Shown in pieces: positions 25,847 to 34,622 of a stretch of DNA of 60,298 bases. The notes under the pieces are model-generated. The model was not told where the DNA came from, made no database searches, and saw only the letters and a list, made by a program, of their open reading frames with translations. Source of the DNA: Verrucomicrobiota bacterium (GTDB taxonomy: Bacteria; Verrucomicrobiota; Verrucomicrobiia; Limisphaerales; J093); the NCBI GenBank assembly GCA_029556615.1, contig JAKQDD010000044.1, positions 1-60,298 on the forward strand. Direction: 5' to 3'. The stretch's first letter is position 1. Each line of letters begins with the position of its first letter. The translations under genes and the position numbers were made by a program.

Positions 25847-28213
25847 TCACGGATTCGGAGTGCCTCCCGTCCGGTCCGTGGCCCGCTTCTTGAGGTCCTC
25901 CTGCTCCATGTTCCACTCGTGTTCCATCTCGCGGATGCCCGGCAGGCGCTCCTTCTCCAATCTTGCGGCTTCGGCGGCCTCCTTCGGATTGGCCAGGACC
26001 GTCGGACGCATCAGGACGATGAGCTCGCTGCGCTTGCTGTCCCTCGAAGTGCTCCGGAAAAGCCCGCCCAGGATCGGGATGTCCTTCAGGACCGGCACCC
26101 CCGACTTCTGTTTGCTGCGGGCGGACCGTATGTAACCGCCGAGCATGATGGTGTCCCGGTCCTGAACCGACACCGTGGTCGTGGTCGAGCGGTGGGTGGT
26201 GTTGGGCATCTTGCCAACGTTGGCAATCTCAGTATAGCCGGTGATCTCCTCGATGTTCTGCTCGATTTCCATGACCACGAGCCCATCCGGCGTGATGTAG
26301 GGGGTCACGTTCAGGAAGGTGGTGACGTCCAATTGCTGCAACTGGGCGCTCGGCCCGTAGCCATAGCCGCCGTAGTAGGTGCTGGTGACGTACGGCACCG
26401 ACTCCCCGACCTCGAAGCTCGCAGGGATGGCGTGGCTGGTCTGGACCCGCGGCGTCGCCAGCACCTGGCCGCGCGCATCGCTCGCCAGGGCCTTGATCGC
26501 AAAATCCAGGTCGCCCGAGAATCTGCCAAAGTAATTGAACCCCTCGGGCAGGCCCGAGGTCAGGTTCGTCACCCCGGAGAGCAGCGATGCCCCCGAGTTC
26601 ATGCTCGCCACCGAGGTCAGGCTGCCGTTCTGCTGCGGCCTCATCAGAGCCGAGATCCCGAAGCTCATGCTGTCGTTGAGCTCGACATCCATGATGATCG
26701 CCTCGATCAGCACCTGCGCCAACAACCGGTCCACCTTCGACACGATGTTGGTGATCATCTGCATATGCTCCTTGGTTGCGAACACAATCAGCGAGTTCGA
26801 CCGTTCGTCGGGCACAATCCGCGCGTCCTGCAGCGTCTCGAGTTCGGTCCCCGCTCCCTTGCCCGACATCCGGCTGACCACTTGCTGGAGTCGCTGGCTG
26901 AACGAACTGGCCGTCGTCCCGCCCGTCGCCGGCGACACCGTGCTCGCCTGCGGATAGTAGGCACCCCCCTGGTTGTACCGGCTCCCATACCCCGTGTTGT
27001 ACCCGCCGTAGCCTCCGTAGCCCGTCCCGCTGGTCCCGTAGCGCGACCGCGTGCCAGTCCCCAAAGTCGACCCGCGCATCGTCGGCCCCGTCCGCCGCAC
27101 CCCCGAGGTGCCCGCCGCCGCACCGGTCGTCGCCGCCCCCCCGCCGCCACCGCCAATCAACGCGCTCATCGTCGAGTACAAATCCTCGACCCGGCCGTAC
27201 TTGATCGGGATGACCTCGAGTTTGTATTCGCTCTCCGCCTGGACATCGATCTTCTCCACCATCTCGGTCATCCGCTTGATGTTGGCCGGGTAATCCCTCA
27301 ACACCAGCGTCATCGTGCTGTCGATCGCCACAATCCCGTTCTGCACCTTGCTGAACGTCGAGATCACCTGTTGCACCTCGCTCGGCAGGGCATGCTTCAA
27401 TTGGATGACCTTCGACACGAATTGTCCCGTCTCCGCCAGCCCCTTCGGGTCCTCCCTCGAAAACGCCGCGCCCTCCTGCAAGGCCTGCTGCGTGGGCACT
27501 GCGCTGACGAATTTCTCACCCACGTTGATCATCGTGATGCCGTTCAGGCCGAGCACGCTCTCGAGCGCCTGGATCGCCTCCTCGCGGGTCAGCTCCTGCT
27601 GGTTCCGCAGCGTGACCGTGGCCGCCGGCAACGCCGTGGGCCTCAATACCGTCCGGCCCGTCAGCTCCGCATACAGGATCAGCACCTGGTCGATCTGCGC
27701 CACTTGCAGGTTGATGATCTTCTCCGGCACCATGGCTGATCCCGCCAGACCCGTCACGTTGGTGGTGTTCGGGGTGATCACCGCCGACATCCCCGCCGCC
27801 TCACTTGCCGGACCCGCCGGCGGCGGCGCACCCGCCACCGCCCCGGGCAGCGGACCTGCCTCACCCCCCGGCCGCGGCCCTGCAGCCGGCCCCGCCGGCA
27901 CCGCCGCCGGCACCGCCCCTGCCGGCCCGGGGAAGGTCGCGCGTTGGATCGCGTTCGTGGCACTCCGCCCCGCGGGACCGGAAGGTACCGGCGGCACCGG
28001 CGGAATCGCCTGGGTCGCCTGCGTGTGAACGTCGGCTCCGGCAGCATCGACCGGCACCACTCCCGCCGGAGCCGGCCGCGCGACAGGCCGGGCCGCCCCC
28101 CGGTTCGTGACCCCAGGAGCCGCCGATGGGACGGGCACGGGTTGTCCGCGCAAGGATGGCCCTCCCAGGACGCTGGCCCCAACGATAGACAGAATCAGGA
28201 CAATCGGTTTCAC
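25847..28213 (-). CDS. gspD: Type II secretion / type IV pilus secretin (GspD/PilQ-like)
   Basis: 788 residues with a signal peptide (LILSIVGASVLGG). A proline/alanine/glycine-rich linker (about 25-145) comes before the N-domains (KIINLQVAQIDQVLILYAELTGRTVLRP and following; LKHALPSEVQQVISTF). A tyrosine/glycine-rich insert (about 390-420: TGYGGYGGYNTGYGS) lies before the secretin core (VLATPRVQTSHAIPASFEVGE; VQDRDTIMLGGYIRS; VPVLKDIPILGGLFRS). It forms the outer-membrane channel. Its start overlaps the end of the PilO/GspM-like gene by 4 bp. The insert looks like a low-complexity addition to the usual secretin. Confidence 0.93.
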   Translation of the reverse strand: MKPIVLILSIVGASVLGGPSLRGQPVPVPSAAPGVTNRGAARPVARPAPAGVVPVDAAGADVHTQATQAIPPVPPVPSGPAGRSATNAIQRATFPGPAGAVPAAVPAGPAAGPRPGGEAGPLPGAVAGAPPPAGPASEAAGMSAVITPNTTNVTGLAGSAMVPEKIINLQVAQIDQVLILYAELTGRTVLRPTALPAATVTLRNQQELTREEAIQALESVLGLNGITMINVGEKFVSAVPTQQALQEGAAFSREDPKGLAETGQFVSKVIQLKHALPSEVQQVISTFSKVQNGIVAIDSTMTLVLRDYPANIKRMTEMVEKIDVQAESEYKLEVIPIKYGRVEDLYSTMSALIGGGGGGAATTGAAAGTSGVRRTGPTMRGSTLGTGTRSRYGTSGTGYGGYGGYNTGYGSRYNQGGAYYPQASTVSPATGGTTASSFSQRLQQVVSRMSGKGAGTELETLQDARIVPDERSNSLIVFATKEHMQMITNIVSKVDRLLAQVLIEAIIMDVELNDSMSFGISALMRPQQNGSLTSVASMNSGASLLSGVTNLTSGLPEGFNYFGRFSGDLDFAIKALASDARGQVLATPRVQTSHAIPASFEVGESVPYVTSTYYGGYGYGPSAQLQQLDVTTFLNVTPYITPDGLVVMEIEQNIEEITGYTEIANVGKMPNTTHRSTTTTVSVQDRDTIMLGGYIRSARSKQKSGVPVLKDIPILGGLFRSTSRDSKRSELIVLMRPTVLANPKEAAEAARLEKERLPGIREMEHEWNMEQEDLKKRATDRTGGTPNP

Positions 28214-28854
28214 GACGATTTCGACACGGTGGAGGTTGTGTTGGTCGAGGGCCGGACCGCCGGCGCCGCCGTCCGGGACGGCGGCGACGCGGGGGGCGTT
28301 TTCGGGTTCTTCTGGTAGCTGGCCACGAGCGCGATCTTCCCCAGGAGCCGGTACTGGGGTGGATCCGGCTTCAGATCCATGTCGCGCACCCGGATCATCG
28401 AGTCACCGGATCCCAGCGCGACGAGGAAATCAATCATCTCCTTCTCGCCGGCCGTCACGCCCACGGAGACAAGCTGCTCGTCGAAGAACTGGTTGGTGCT
28501 CGACCCCCCCGTGCCCGCAGGACGGGTGTCTGTGATCGTCACCCCGGTCTGCTGGGCCTGACCCTGGACGGTCCGCATCAGATCCAACGCTTGCGCCGCC
28601 CGCAACACGGCCGAGCCCTGGCGCTCGAGCCGGCGCAGCTCGGCCTCGTACTGCGGGGTGCGGACAATCTCCGATTGGTACTTGCGCAACGTCTCCCGGG
28701 ATTGATCGAGGGCGCCACGCAGCGTCCCCCATTCCTTGAACCGCGGCCAGACAAAGAGCGCGTTGAGCACGACCAGGACGACCGTCACCACCACCACGAC
28801 GATCCGCTGCTCCTGCGGACTGAGGTTGAGTTTGGACAGAATGCTGGTGCTCAT
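28210..28854 (-). CDS. PilO/GspM-like inner-membrane assembly protein
   Basis: 214 residues: a short cytoplasmic N-terminus, one membrane segment (about 20-38, VVVVVTVVLVVLNALFVW), a coiled-coil-like stretch (about 45-85) and a periplasmic ferredoxin-like domain ending in a threonine/serine/proline-rich tail. Length and topology fit PilO or GspM, which join the platform ATPase side to the secretin. Sequence similarity to named members is weak by eye, so the call rests largely on position between the PilM-N-like and secretin genes. Confidence 0.75.
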   Translation of the reverse strand: MSTSILSKLNLSPQEQRIVVVVVTVVLVVLNALFVWPRFKEWGTLRGALDQSRETLRKYQSEIVRTPQYEAELRRLERQGSAVLRAAQALDLMRTVQGQAQQTGVTITDTRPAGTGGSSTNQFFDEQLVSVGVTAGEKEMIDFLVALGSGDSMIRVRDMDLKPDPPQYRLLGKIALVASYQKNPKTPPASPPSRTAAPAVRPSTNTTSTVSKSS

Positions 28855-28867
28855 CGGGGCACAAGGT

Positions 28868-30265
28868 TCAAAGATCGCTGCGCCGGATCTCGCATTCGAT
28901 GCTCCAGTTCATCGGGCGGTTCCCCTGCCCCACCACGGAGCCCTGGATGCTCTTGGTCATCACCTGGCTGAAGAGGGGCTGGCCGTTGGCCTCGGCCTGG
29001 CTCAATGCCTGGATATACGCCGTCACGTTCGTCTGTTCCTGCGCTGGCACCGTGCCGAACAGGCCGAGCTTCTTCCCTCGCTGGAAGGTCAGCTGCGTCA
29101 GGTTCATCCCGGCCGGCAAAGCCTCGGACGCCGCCATCCAGCAGTCCAACGCGGCGAATTTCAGGTTCACCTGCTCCTGCAGGACCTGCACCTTGGCCTT
29201 CAGTTGCAGGGCGTTCGTGTAGGAACCGGACGCCAACGCCACCTCGAGATCGGCTTTGTCCTTCTGGTATTGCACCACCTGCAAAGCCCCCAGGTACGCG
29301 ATCACCCCAAACAAATACACCAAACCCAGCCCCCCCAACGCCCGCATCCAAAGCCGGTCGATGAACTGCTGGCGATACCGCGTCACATGCTCGGGCGGCA
29401 CCAGGTTCGCCCCCGAGGGCGCACTCGCCGACATCGCCGCAAGCCGCGCAAGACCGGGAGCGACCTGAACCTCGAGTCCACCCCCGACATACTCCCGCAG
29501 CGCCGACTCGAGATGCGCCCGCACCCCTTCCTCCGCCACCAGATGCCAGGAAACACCCGAGCTCAGCCACCCCTCCATCTCCCCCGCCAACGCGAGCGGT
29601 TGCAGCAACTCCACCAGGTGCGGCCCCGCCTCCGCTCCCCCCGGCAGCGTCAGCAGATTCAAGCTCTGCAGCCCGCCCCCGTGCCGCCACGCCACCAACG
29701 CCACAATCCGCCCCCCCTCCTCCCGCGGGTGAATCCAGACACCGTCGCCCACGCCCGACACCGACCGGAGATCCTGCAGTTGGGGGAATTCGAGTCGGTC
29801 CGCAAGGTAGCCCGCCCCCTCGAGATCGCCCAGGAACGCCTCGACCGCCGACCGCGGCGCGATCACGACAATCACCGTCCGCGGCTGGCCTTCGACCGCA
29901 GGCAGCGCGTCAAACGTCCAGACGATCTGCGCCACCGGCAGCGGCGAGAGCTTTTCGAGCTGCAGTTCCACCATGCCCGCCAACTCCCGCTCGTCCGCCA
30001 CCGGCAGCTGCAGCACCCGCAAAAAGACCTGCTGGGCCGGAAGCCAGGCAATGTTCAGCTTCGGCTGCCAGAGGTCACGAAGGCTCCGCCCCACCTGCCG
30101 CGCCGGCAACGGGTCCGTCGACAACACCACCCGCTCCGAGACCACCTTCGCCCCCTCGCCATCCCGGGCCAACTGCCACAGCAACCGCCGCTCGCGACGG
30201 GCGTCCAGGACATTGCAGGAATGCCAGCGGGAGGTTTTCACATGCCGTTTCGTCGTTAACGCCAC
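28868..30265 (-). CDS. GspL / PilM-PilN-like assembly protein
   Basis: 465 residues. The first 290 resemble the actin-like cytoplasmic domain of PilM/GspL (WLPAQQVFLRVLQLPVADERELAGMVELQLEKLSPLP is typical). A single membrane segment follows (about 312-330, LGLVYLFGVIAYLGALQVV), then a PilN-like coiled coil and a periplasmic domain. It is thus a PilM-PilN fusion, equivalent to GspL, which couples the secretion ATPase to the inner-membrane platform. It begins 7 bp after the GspE stop and ends 13 bp before the PilO-like gene. Confidence 0.8.
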   Translation of the reverse strand: MALTTKRHVKTSRWHSCNVLDARRERRLLWQLARDGEGAKVVSERVVLSTDPLPARQVGRSLRDLWQPKLNIAWLPAQQVFLRVLQLPVADERELAGMVELQLEKLSPLPVAQIVWTFDALPAVEGQPRTVIVVIAPRSAVEAFLGDLEGAGYLADRLEFPQLQDLRSVSGVGDGVWIHPREEGGRIVALVAWRHGGGLQSLNLLTLPGGAEAGPHLVELLQPLALAGEMEGWLSSGVSWHLVAEEGVRAHLESALREYVGGGLEVQVAPGLARLAAMSASAPSGANLVPPEHVTRYRQQFIDRLWMRALGGLGLVYLFGVIAYLGALQVVQYQKDKADLEVALASGSYTNALQLKAKVQVLQEQVNLKFAALDCWMAASEALPAGMNLTQLTFQRGKKLGLFGTVPAQEQTNVTAYIQALSQAEANGQPLFSQVMTKSIQGSVVGQGNRPMNWSIECEIRRSDL

Positions 30266-30272
30266 ATCCGAC

Positions 30273-32024
30273 TCAGGCCTTTTGATCCTCGATCAGGGCA
30301 GCCAGGTGCTCTTCCGTCTGGGTCACCCGCAGCACTTCCTCAATCGTGGTGGTCCCCTTCCGCACCTTCCGCCATCCGTCCACCCGCAGCGTCCGCATCC
30401 CCAGCTCCATCGACCGCTGCGCGATCGTGGACGCCGCGGCCCGCTGCAGGATCAAAGGCCGGATCGCTTCCTTCAGAATCAGCAGCTCATAGATCCCCGT
30501 CCGGCCCTGATACCCCAGCTGACGGCACGCCTCGCAACCCGCTCCCCGCAGAAACCGGGTCTCCTCGATCTGCTCCTCCGGAAACCCGATCCGCCGCAAG
30601 TAGTCCCGCTCGACCTTCTGCTCGACCTTGCACGTGGGGCAAATCGTCCGGACCAGGCGCTGGGCCATCACGGCTTCCACCGACGACGCCACCAGAAACG
30701 GCTCGATCCCCATGTCGATCAGCCGCGTAAACGCGCTCGGCGCGTCGTTCGTGTGCAGCGTGCTGAACACCAAATGGCCCGTCAACGCCGCCCGAATCGC
30801 AATCTCCGCCGTCTCCAGATCCCGGATCTCCCCCACCATCACCACGTTCGGATCCTGCCGCAGGATGTGCCGCAGCCCCACCGCAAACGTCAGCCCGATC
30901 TCCGGACGCACCGCGATCTGGTTGATCCCCCGAAGCTCGTACTCGACCGGTTCCTCGATCGTGATGATCCGCTTCTGCGTCGAGTTGATCGTGCTCAGAA
31001 AGGCGTACAACGACGTCGACTTCCCCGAGCCGGTCGGGCCCGTAACCAGGAAAATGCCGTGCGGCTTGACAATGATCTCCCGGATCGCCGTCTCTTCCTC
31101 CAACGAAAAGCCCAGCTTGTCCAGCGTCAGGAAGATCTTGCCCCGGGTCAGCAACCGGAGCGATACGCTCTCGCCGTACACCGTCGGCACCGTCGATACC
31201 CGGATATCGATCTCCTCGCCCTTGATCCGGACGTTGATCCGGCCGTCCTGGGGGAGGCGCTTCTCGGAGATGTTCATCCCCGACATCACCTTGATCCGGG
31301 AAATGATCGCCGCCTGGAACCGCTTGAGCTGCGGCGGCATCGGTGTCTGATGCAGGATCCCATCGATCCGATACCGGATTCGCAGCTCGTCCTCGAGGGG
31401 CTCGAGGTGAATGTCCGTCGCCCGATCCTTGAACGCCTCCCAGATCACCTGGTTCACAAACTTGATGACGCTCGCCTCCTGGTCAGACTCGGTGATCTCC
31501 TTGTCGCTCGTGATTTCGAGCTCCATCGGCTCGTCTTCGGCCATTTCATCGAGGGTCTCGGCCCCCACTCCGTAGTACTTCTTGAGCGCCTTCTCGATCT
31601 CAGCCCGCGGAGCCAGCACGAACTCGACCGGCGCCTGGGCGTCGAATTGCACTGCGTTCAGCATCGCCGAGTCAAAGGGGTTGCTCACCGCCACAGTCAA
31701 ACGCTCGTCCGCCCAGCCCACCGGCATCACCAGGAATTGAAACGCCACCTTCGTCGACACCCGCGCCAGCACCGCCTTCTTCTCCTCCCGCGCCAGGTCG
31801 TCCGGCAACATCAGCCGCTCGAGATACTCGCAGCCCATCGCCAACGCCAGCTTCTGCAGAAAGATCTCCTCCGAAAGACCGCTCTCACGCTGCAACACCG
31901 TTAGCAGCGAATCCGAAGACCCGCTCTCGACCAGCGCCCGCCAGTTCTTGCGGCATTGCTCGAATTGCAGCGAGCTGGCCAGGCCAGCCTGCGTCAACAA
32001 CGACTGAATCGATCTCGAAACCAT
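30273..32024 (-). CDS. gspE: Type II secretion / pilus assembly ATPase GspE/PilB
   Basis: About 583 residues from ATG 32024; the frame extends 12 codons further, but the preferred start gives the usual MshEN-type N-terminal domain. Visible: Walker A GPTGSGKST (about 328), Asp box, Walker B region VVMVGEIRDLETAEIAIRAAL, His box STLHTNDAPSA and a zinc tetracysteine (CPTC near 462, CEAC about 40 residues later). It is a hexameric cytoplasmic motor powering pseudopilus or pilus assembly. It heads the E-L-M-D cluster. No GspF, GspG or prepilin peptidase gene is present here. Confidence 0.95.
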   Translation of the reverse strand: MVSRSIQSLLTQAGLASSLQFEQCRKNWRALVESGSSDSLLTVLQRESGLSEEIFLQKLALAMGCEYLERLMLPDDLAREEKKAVLARVSTKVAFQFLVMPVGWADERLTVAVSNPFDSAMLNAVQFDAQAPVEFVLAPRAEIEKALKKYYGVGAETLDEMAEDEPMELEITSDKEITESDQEASVIKFVNQVIWEAFKDRATDIHLEPLEDELRIRYRIDGILHQTPMPPQLKRFQAAIISRIKVMSGMNISEKRLPQDGRINVRIKGEEIDIRVSTVPTVYGESVSLRLLTRGKIFLTLDKLGFSLEEETAIREIIVKPHGIFLVTGPTGSGKSTSLYAFLSTINSTQKRIITIEEPVEYELRGINQIAVRPEIGLTFAVGLRHILRQDPNVVMVGEIRDLETAEIAIRAALTGHLVFSTLHTNDAPSAFTRLIDMGIEPFLVASSVEAVMAQRLVRTICPTCKVEQKVERDYLRRIGFPEEQIEETRFLRGAGCEACRQLGYQGRTGIYELLILKEAIRPLILQRAAASTIAQRSMELGMRTLRVDGWRKVRKGTTTIEEVLRVTQTEEHLAALIEDQKA

Positions 32025-32109
32025 GGTGCAACTTGCCCGACAAGGGCTTATACAATCCAAACCGGCAAAAGTTGCGCGGGATTTCCGCCCCGCACGCGCC
32101 CCGCCGCGG

Positions 32110-33429
32110 TCAGGGCCCGCGGCCCGAGTCCGCGGCCGCGGTCTTCACCGAGACGTCGAAGCACGCGCCTTCCTTCGTGCTCCGGGCGAAGATCCGGCCG
32201 TTGCTGACCGTCGGGTGATTCCAGCACTTGCCGGAAACCGCCGGCGAACGCCCAAGTTCCTTGTAAGCCGTCGGTTGCGGATCGATCAAGACCAGCTCGC
32301 CGCGGTCATTCAGCACAACCAGCATCCCCCCGGCCATCACCACCCCCCCAGGTCCAAACCCAGGCTTCGACCACATCTCCTTGCCCGTCGCCAGCTCGAC
32401 ACACTTGAACGGACACACCCCATACTCCTTGAACCCGAAGAGCCCGTAAAGATACCCGTCCTTCACCACGGGCGTGCTCCAATGGTTCGCCAGCTTGTTG
32501 TCCGCCACCCGCCAGAGCTCCTTGACCGTAAACCCGCCCCCCTGCCGGCTGACCCGCACCGCCGCCGATCCAACCCCATACCCCGCAGAACAATACACGA
32601 TGTCCCCGAACACCACCGGAGACGCTGCGGTCGAAACGCTGTACCGAAATGGATGCCGCCATAGCACCTGCCCCGTCTTCGCGTCAGCCGACACCAACCC
32701 CCGCTGCGTGAAGAAGATCACCTGCCGCACCCCGCCCAGTGTCACGGGGACCGGCGAGACATGGGTCATCTTGTCGCTTTCGCCCTTCCACACCACCGAG
32801 CCGTCCTCCGCACTCAGGGCCATCAGCGACCCAACCTCCGCGCCACAGCAGAGGTAGATCAGCCCGCCATCGAGGATCGCCGAGGCCGCATTCTGCCACG
32901 CGATCATCCTGCCTCCGTGATCGGCAATCAGGTCCTTGGACCATACGGTCTCGCCGGACTCCGCCTTCAAACAGATCAGCTTCAGTTGGGCATTGAGCAC
33001 ATAAACCCGGCCGTCGTGAATCGTCGGCGTGGCCCGGGGACCGTCCCCGCCCTTGTTCCCATCCGCCCCCGAGTCCCCGCCGCCATCGTACTTCGCAACA
33101 CCCACCGGAACCGCCCAGAGCTCTTTGCCTGTGGCCGCTTCGATGGCCACACAGCTCTCCCGGCGCGCGCCTTCAAACTCCCGGGTCATCAGCGTGTACG
33201 CCCTGTCCCCCACAACCGCAAAAACGCTGAAACCGCCTGTCGTGGGCACCTTCCACAAGGGTTCAAGACCCGAAGCCGGCCATCGGGCCCGAATGGGCGA
33301 AGCCGACTTCCCGTCATGCTCAGGTCCCCGGAACTGCGGCCAGTCGGCAAGACCGCACCACGTCGCGGCAAGCCCCAGAACAACGGCTGCGGTTCGGAAG
33401 CCGAGGACTCCGGTGTCGATTCGCATCAT
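32110..33429 (-). CDS. Exported PQQ-type beta-propeller protein
   Basis: About 439 residues with an N-terminal signal peptide (FRTAAVVLGLAATWCGLA) followed by DWPQFRGPEHDGKS, the usual opening of PQQ-binding-like outer-membrane propellers. The repeats carry the tryptophan-docking pattern (AATGKELWAVPV, AESGETVWSKDL, AEDGSVVWKGES, AKTGQVLWRHPF, LATGKEMWSKPG). Many such proteins lack bound PQQ and act in binding or scaffolding; dehydrogenase residues are not evident. Its ATG (33429) overlaps the ParA stop as ATGA, a tight coupling of two functionally unlike genes. The gap to GspE is 85 bp. Confidence 0.88.
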   Translation of the reverse strand: MMRIDTGVLGFRTAAVVLGLAATWCGLADWPQFRGPEHDGKSASPIRARWPASGLEPLWKVPTTGGFSVFAVVGDRAYTLMTREFEGARRESCVAIEAATGKELWAVPVGVAKYDGGGDSGADGNKGGDGPRATPTIHDGRVYVLNAQLKLICLKAESGETVWSKDLIADHGGRMIAWQNAASAILDGGLIYLCCGAEVGSLMALSAEDGSVVWKGESDKMTHVSPVPVTLGGVRQVIFFTQRGLVSADAKTGQVLWRHPFRYSVSTAASPVVFGDIVYCSAGYGVGSAAVRVSRQGGGFTVKELWRVADNKLANHWSTPVVKDGYLYGLFGFKEYGVCPFKCVELATGKEMWSKPGFGPGGVVMAGGMLVVLNDRGELVLIDPQPTAYKELGRSPAVSGKCWNHPTVSNGRIFARSTKEGACFDVSVKTAAADSGRGP

Positions 33430-34232
33430 GCCCCTGATTGTGACGGAGCAGCGTCGGACGTCAACAACCGGGCGCAAAGCTCCTGGGCCAGAACCTCGTA
33501 CGCCGCCGCCCCGGCGCTGTACTTGTCGTAATCGAAAATCGGCTGCCCGTGACTCGGCGCCTCGGCCAGCCGCGTCGTGCGAGGAATCACGGTCTCAAAG
33601 ACCAATTCCCCAAAATGCTCGCGCACCTCGGCCACCACTTGCTGCGACAACCGCGTCCGCCCGTCGAACATCGTCATCACCACGCCCAGCAGACGCAGCC
33701 GGGGATTCGTGCCCGACGCATGCAGTTGGTCGACCACCCGCGTGATCATCGACATCCCCTCGAGCGCGTAGTACTCGCATTGCAGCGGGACCAGCAGGAA
33801 ATCAGCCGCTGCCAGCGCATTGAGCGCGAGGATGCCCAGCGAAGGAGGACAGTCCACCAGCACCACGTCGCGCCCCCCCTCGTCGAGAATCGGCTTCAGG
33901 GCCTCCGCCAACCGCAGGATCCGATGCTCCAACCGGCCCAGCTCATCCTCGACGCTGCACATGTCGAGCTCGCTCGGGATGACCTCAAGCCGCTCGTGCG
34001 CCGTCGGTCGGATCTTCAAGGCCAGCGGTTCCTCCCCGAGCAGCGCCCGATACGCACTCCCCCCGGCAGCCTTCTCGAGACCCAGCCCGCTGGTCGCGTT
34101 GGCCTGCGGATCCAGATCCAGCAACAGCACCCGCTTCCCCAACGCCGCCAACGCGGCAGCCAGATTCACCGCGGTGGTCGTCTTGCCGACCCCGCCCTTC
34201 TGATTCGCCACGGCAATGACAGCGGCAGACAC
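33426..34232 (-). CDS. parA: ParA family partition ATPase
   Basis: A Soj/ParA-like P-loop ATPase for chromosome or plasmid segregation: deviant Walker A KGGVGKTT right after the start, LLLDLDPQANATSGLG, VDCPPSLGILALNAL, and EYYALEGMSMITRVV. Length about 268 from GTG 34232 (VSAAVIAVANQKGGVGKT), where ParA proteins normally begin. The open frame goes on to an ATG at 34358, but that extension is encoded by a dispersed hairpin repeat (34301-34357) and is unlikely to be genuine protein. No ParB gene or recognisable parS cluster follows; instead the gene is coupled to the PQQ-type protein. Confidence 0.9.
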   Translation of the reverse strand: MSAAVIAVANQKGGVGKTTTAVNLAAALAALGKRVLLLDLDPQANATSGLGLEKAAGGSAYRALLGEEPLALKIRPTAHERLEVIPSELDMCSVEDELGRLEHRILRLAEALKPILDEGGRDVVLVDCPPSLGILALNALAAADFLLVPLQCEYYALEGMSMITRVVDQLHASGTNPRLRLLGVVMTMFDGRTRLSQQVVAEVREHFGELVFETVIPRTTRLAEAPSHGQPIFDYDKYSAGAAAYEVLAQELCARLLTSDAAPSQSGA

Positions 34233-34300
34233 GGACGGATTAAACGAGACCCCTCCCCCAAGTTCAACTGGGAAAGCAGAGCCGGTTGTGGCCACGCGGT

Positions 34301-34357
34301 TGCCTGGCCCGGATTCCTCATAACCGGAACGATGAACCGGAAATCCGGGCTCAGGCA
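34301..34357 (-). repeat. Type C hairpin repeat, copy 2
   Basis: An imperfect stem of about 15 bp, TGCCTGGCCCGGATT with AATCCGGGCTCAGGCA, encloses a loop of about 26 nt containing CCGGAACGATGAACCGG. The second copy is at 186-236. It lies in the leader of parA and creates a spurious N-terminal extension of that frame. Confidence 0.75.
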
Positions 34358-34401
34358 AAACCGCGCCCAGGGCGGCCCGAGAATTGCCCGCGCTCCCCCT
34401 T

Positions 34402-34459
34402 CACCCGCCGCGGTCACCGCCCGCGGCTACAGACTGCGCTCCGCGAAGCCGGCTCTGCC
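34402..34459 (+). repeat. Type D GC-rich repeat
   Basis: CCGCCGCGGTCACCGCCCG then CGGCTACAGAC, followed by GCCGGCTCTGCCG. The first block matches 22661-22609 on the opposite strand. A shortened relative (CCGCGGTCAGCGCCCGC) lies at 56317-56333. Confidence 0.65.
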
Positions 34460-34602
34460 GCCTCCCCCAATCTGTGATCCGCCCCGAATCTGCGCGGAGA
34501 TCGCCCCTCGCCGATTCAGGACGGAGCGCAGATTACAGTCCCCGCAAAGCCGCCTCTGCCGCCCCTCCCCCAATCTGTGATCCGCCCCGAATCTGCGCGG
34601 AG
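34446..34602 (+). repeat. Tandem pair of about 55-bp repeats, 100-bp period
   Basis: Two units (34446-34500 and 34546-34602) share CTCCCCCAATCTGTGATCC and GCCCCGAATCTGCGCGGAG with almost no change. A further CCCCCTTCACCCGC block precedes the first and follows the second, so the real period includes the intervening DNA. The stop codon of the HEAT-repeat gene lies just beyond (34623-34625). No coding frame is credible in 34233-34622. Confidence 0.75.
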
Positions 34603-34622
34603 TCCCCCCTTCACCCGCGCCG

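Noticed and set aside
34233..34358. N-terminal extension of ParA
   Set aside because: It is encoded by a dispersed hairpin repeat and differs from all ParA N-termini; the P-loop begins a few codons after GTG 34232.
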